Origin: an uncultured Erysipelotrichaceae bacterium
GTDB lineage: Bacteria; Bacillota_I; Bacilli_A; RF39; UBA660
NCBI GenBank assembly: GCA_902795845.1
Contig: CADBMU010000104.1
Location: 1-12,761 of the forward strand
Direction: 5' to 3'
Length of the DNA: 12,761 bases
Shown: one piece after another, positions 11,904 through 12,761 of the stretch
How the letters are laid out: every line of letters begins with the position of its first letter
Position numbering within the stretch: position 1 is the first letter of the stretch
Position numbers and translations under genes: made by a program
Notes under the pieces: generated by a model
The model's database searches: none
Seen by the model: only the letters and a program-made list of their open reading frames with translations
Told to the model about the DNA's origin: nothing

Positions 11904-12761
11904 TTACTTCTTTTCCATTATGCATACACATTCAACGTGATAAGTGTAAGAAAACATATCTAAAGCATAAACTTCTTTAATTTCATAAAAATCTTTTAAT
12001 ATTTTTAAATCTCTTAATAATGTTTGAGGATTACATGAAGTATAAATTATTTTATTTGGTGACATTTTTAAAATAGTATCACGTGTTTTCTTATCAAGCC
12101 CACTTCTAGGTGGATCTATAATAATAGTATCTATATTATCTTTAATTTCAGGTAATATTTTATTAACATTTCCAACCATAAAGTAAGTATTATTAACCTT
12201 ATTTATTTTAGCATTTTCAATAGCATTTAATATAGCATTTTCTACTATTTCAACACCATAAACTTTTAAAGCCTTTTTAGATGCTACTAGTGATAATGTT
12301 CCAACTCCACAGTATAAATCTGCTACTATACTATTTTTATCTATATTATCAGCAATAATTTCAAATAATTTAGAACATATATAATGATTAACTTGAAAGA
12401 AAGAATTGTAAGATACTTTAAAATATAAATCATTGATATTTTCAATTAAAAATGAATCATTATAAACAGTTTTACCATTAATCATAATTCCCGCAATTTT
12501 ATTATTTTCTATTAAATTACCATAATCAACATCAATATCAACATCACTATCTATAATAATTAATACCTCATCATTAAAATTACTTCTTATGGTAATAGAT
12601 GCATTTACTAAATTTAATTTTTTTACATCATTAATTACATTATTAATACATGATTTAGTTATTAAACATTCATTAATTTCAACTAAATCATGAGATTTAC
12701 TTTGATAAAACCCCATTTGACCATTAATTACTTTTAATTCTATCTTATTACGATAATAAAA
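11904..12761 (-). CDS. rlmD: 23S rRNA (uracil-C5)-methyltransferase, RlmD/RumA family, 5' end outside window
   Basis: The enzyme methylates C5 of a uracil in 23S rRNA (U1939 for RlmD; one enzyme does U747 and U1939 in some Gram-positives, RlmCD). Only the C-terminal 285 codons are here; the frame stays open to the window edge, starting FYYRNK, a family motif, so the ATG at 12716 is internal and the N-terminal TRAM domain lies beyond the edge. Visible parts in order: YRNK, GFYQSKSH, the SFFQVN motif, the SAM-binding ADLYCGVGTLSL, IDPPRSGLD, YTSCNPQTLLRDL with the catalytic Cys, and the closing HVECV, near the general-base motif. Everything needed for catalysis is present. The last residues (EKK) end at TAA 11904. 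No terminator with a T tract follows; a weak hairpin lies at about 11884-11904. Confidence 0.93.
   Translation of the reverse strand, partial: FYYRNKIELKVINGQMGFYQSKSHDLVEINECLITKSCINNVINDVKKLNLVNASITIRSNFNDEVLIIIDSDVDIDVDYGNLIENNKIAGIMINGKTVYNDSFLIENINDLYFKVSYNSFFQVNHYICSKLFEIIADNIDKNSIVADLYCGVGTLSLVASKKALKVYGVEIVENAILNAIENAKINKVNNTYFMVGNVNKILPEIKDNIDTIIIDPPRSGLDKKTRDTILKMSPNKIIYTSCNPQTLLRDLKILKDFYEIKEVYALDMFSYTYHVECVCIMEKK

Noticed and set aside
11884..11904. Hairpin AGTAACT-TAAT-AGTTATT after the rRNA methyltransferase gene as a terminator
   Set aside because: The stem has a wobble pair and no T tract follows, so it is not a convincing intrinsic terminator.
12714..12716. ATG as a start of a complete methyltransferase gene
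   Set aside because: The frame stays open to the window edge and the codons before the ATG spell the family motif YRNK, so the ATG is internal and the gene is cut by the window.

Overview
This is strongly AT-rich DNA with tight Gram-positive gene packing: GGAGG-type ribosome binding sites, sigma-A-like TTGNNN/TATAAT promoters, and short U-tailed hairpin terminators. Tryptophan is TGG and TGA is used as a stop, so the code is standard and not the Mycoplasma code. A class III (oxygen-sensitive) ribonucleotide reductase, a lipobox protein, a LiaF-like protein and a ZIP transporter fit a low-GC anaerobic Bacillota/Mycoplasmatota-type gut bacterium. The species cannot be fixed from this window.

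Left part (1-3409, minus strand): an overlapping operon nrdD-nrdG-dut makes deoxynucleotides without oxygen and clears dUTP; it ends in a terminator that starts inside the dut stop codon. Downstream of it lies an independent 35-residue membrane micropeptide gene with its own promoter and a structured leader that can hide its ribosome binding site.

Centre-left (3410-5038, plus strand): a Crp/Fnr-family regulator and a ZIP metal transporter are transcribed away from nrdD. The two divergent promoters share one TTGCAA -35 hexamer inside an 18-bp perfect palindrome with Crp-type half-site spacing, so the regulator probably controls itself and the nrd operon.

Centre (5053-8186, minus strand): a family 2 glycosyltransferase, a translationally coupled pair of envelope proteins (LiaF-like membrane protein and DUF4097-like beta-repeat protein), and a small lipoprotein. 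The LiaF-like pair and the lipoprotein are preceded by two copies of a 55-bp promoter-bearing sequence identical at 52 positions, suggesting one shared regulon or a dispersed promoter repeat.

Right part (8272-12761, minus strand): a candidate small RNA of about 110 nt with promoter and terminator, a PanE/ApbA-like dehydrogenase lacking the usual active-site asparagines, an operon of a membrane-anchored XRE regulator, a GNAT acetyltransferase and an HD hydrolase (with a long leader), a zinc-dependent phospholipase C-like gene that looks internally deleted and frameshifted, and the 3' part of an RlmD/RumA-type 23S rRNA methyltransferase cut by the window edge. No tRNA, rRNA, CRISPR array, insertion sequence or integrase was seen.
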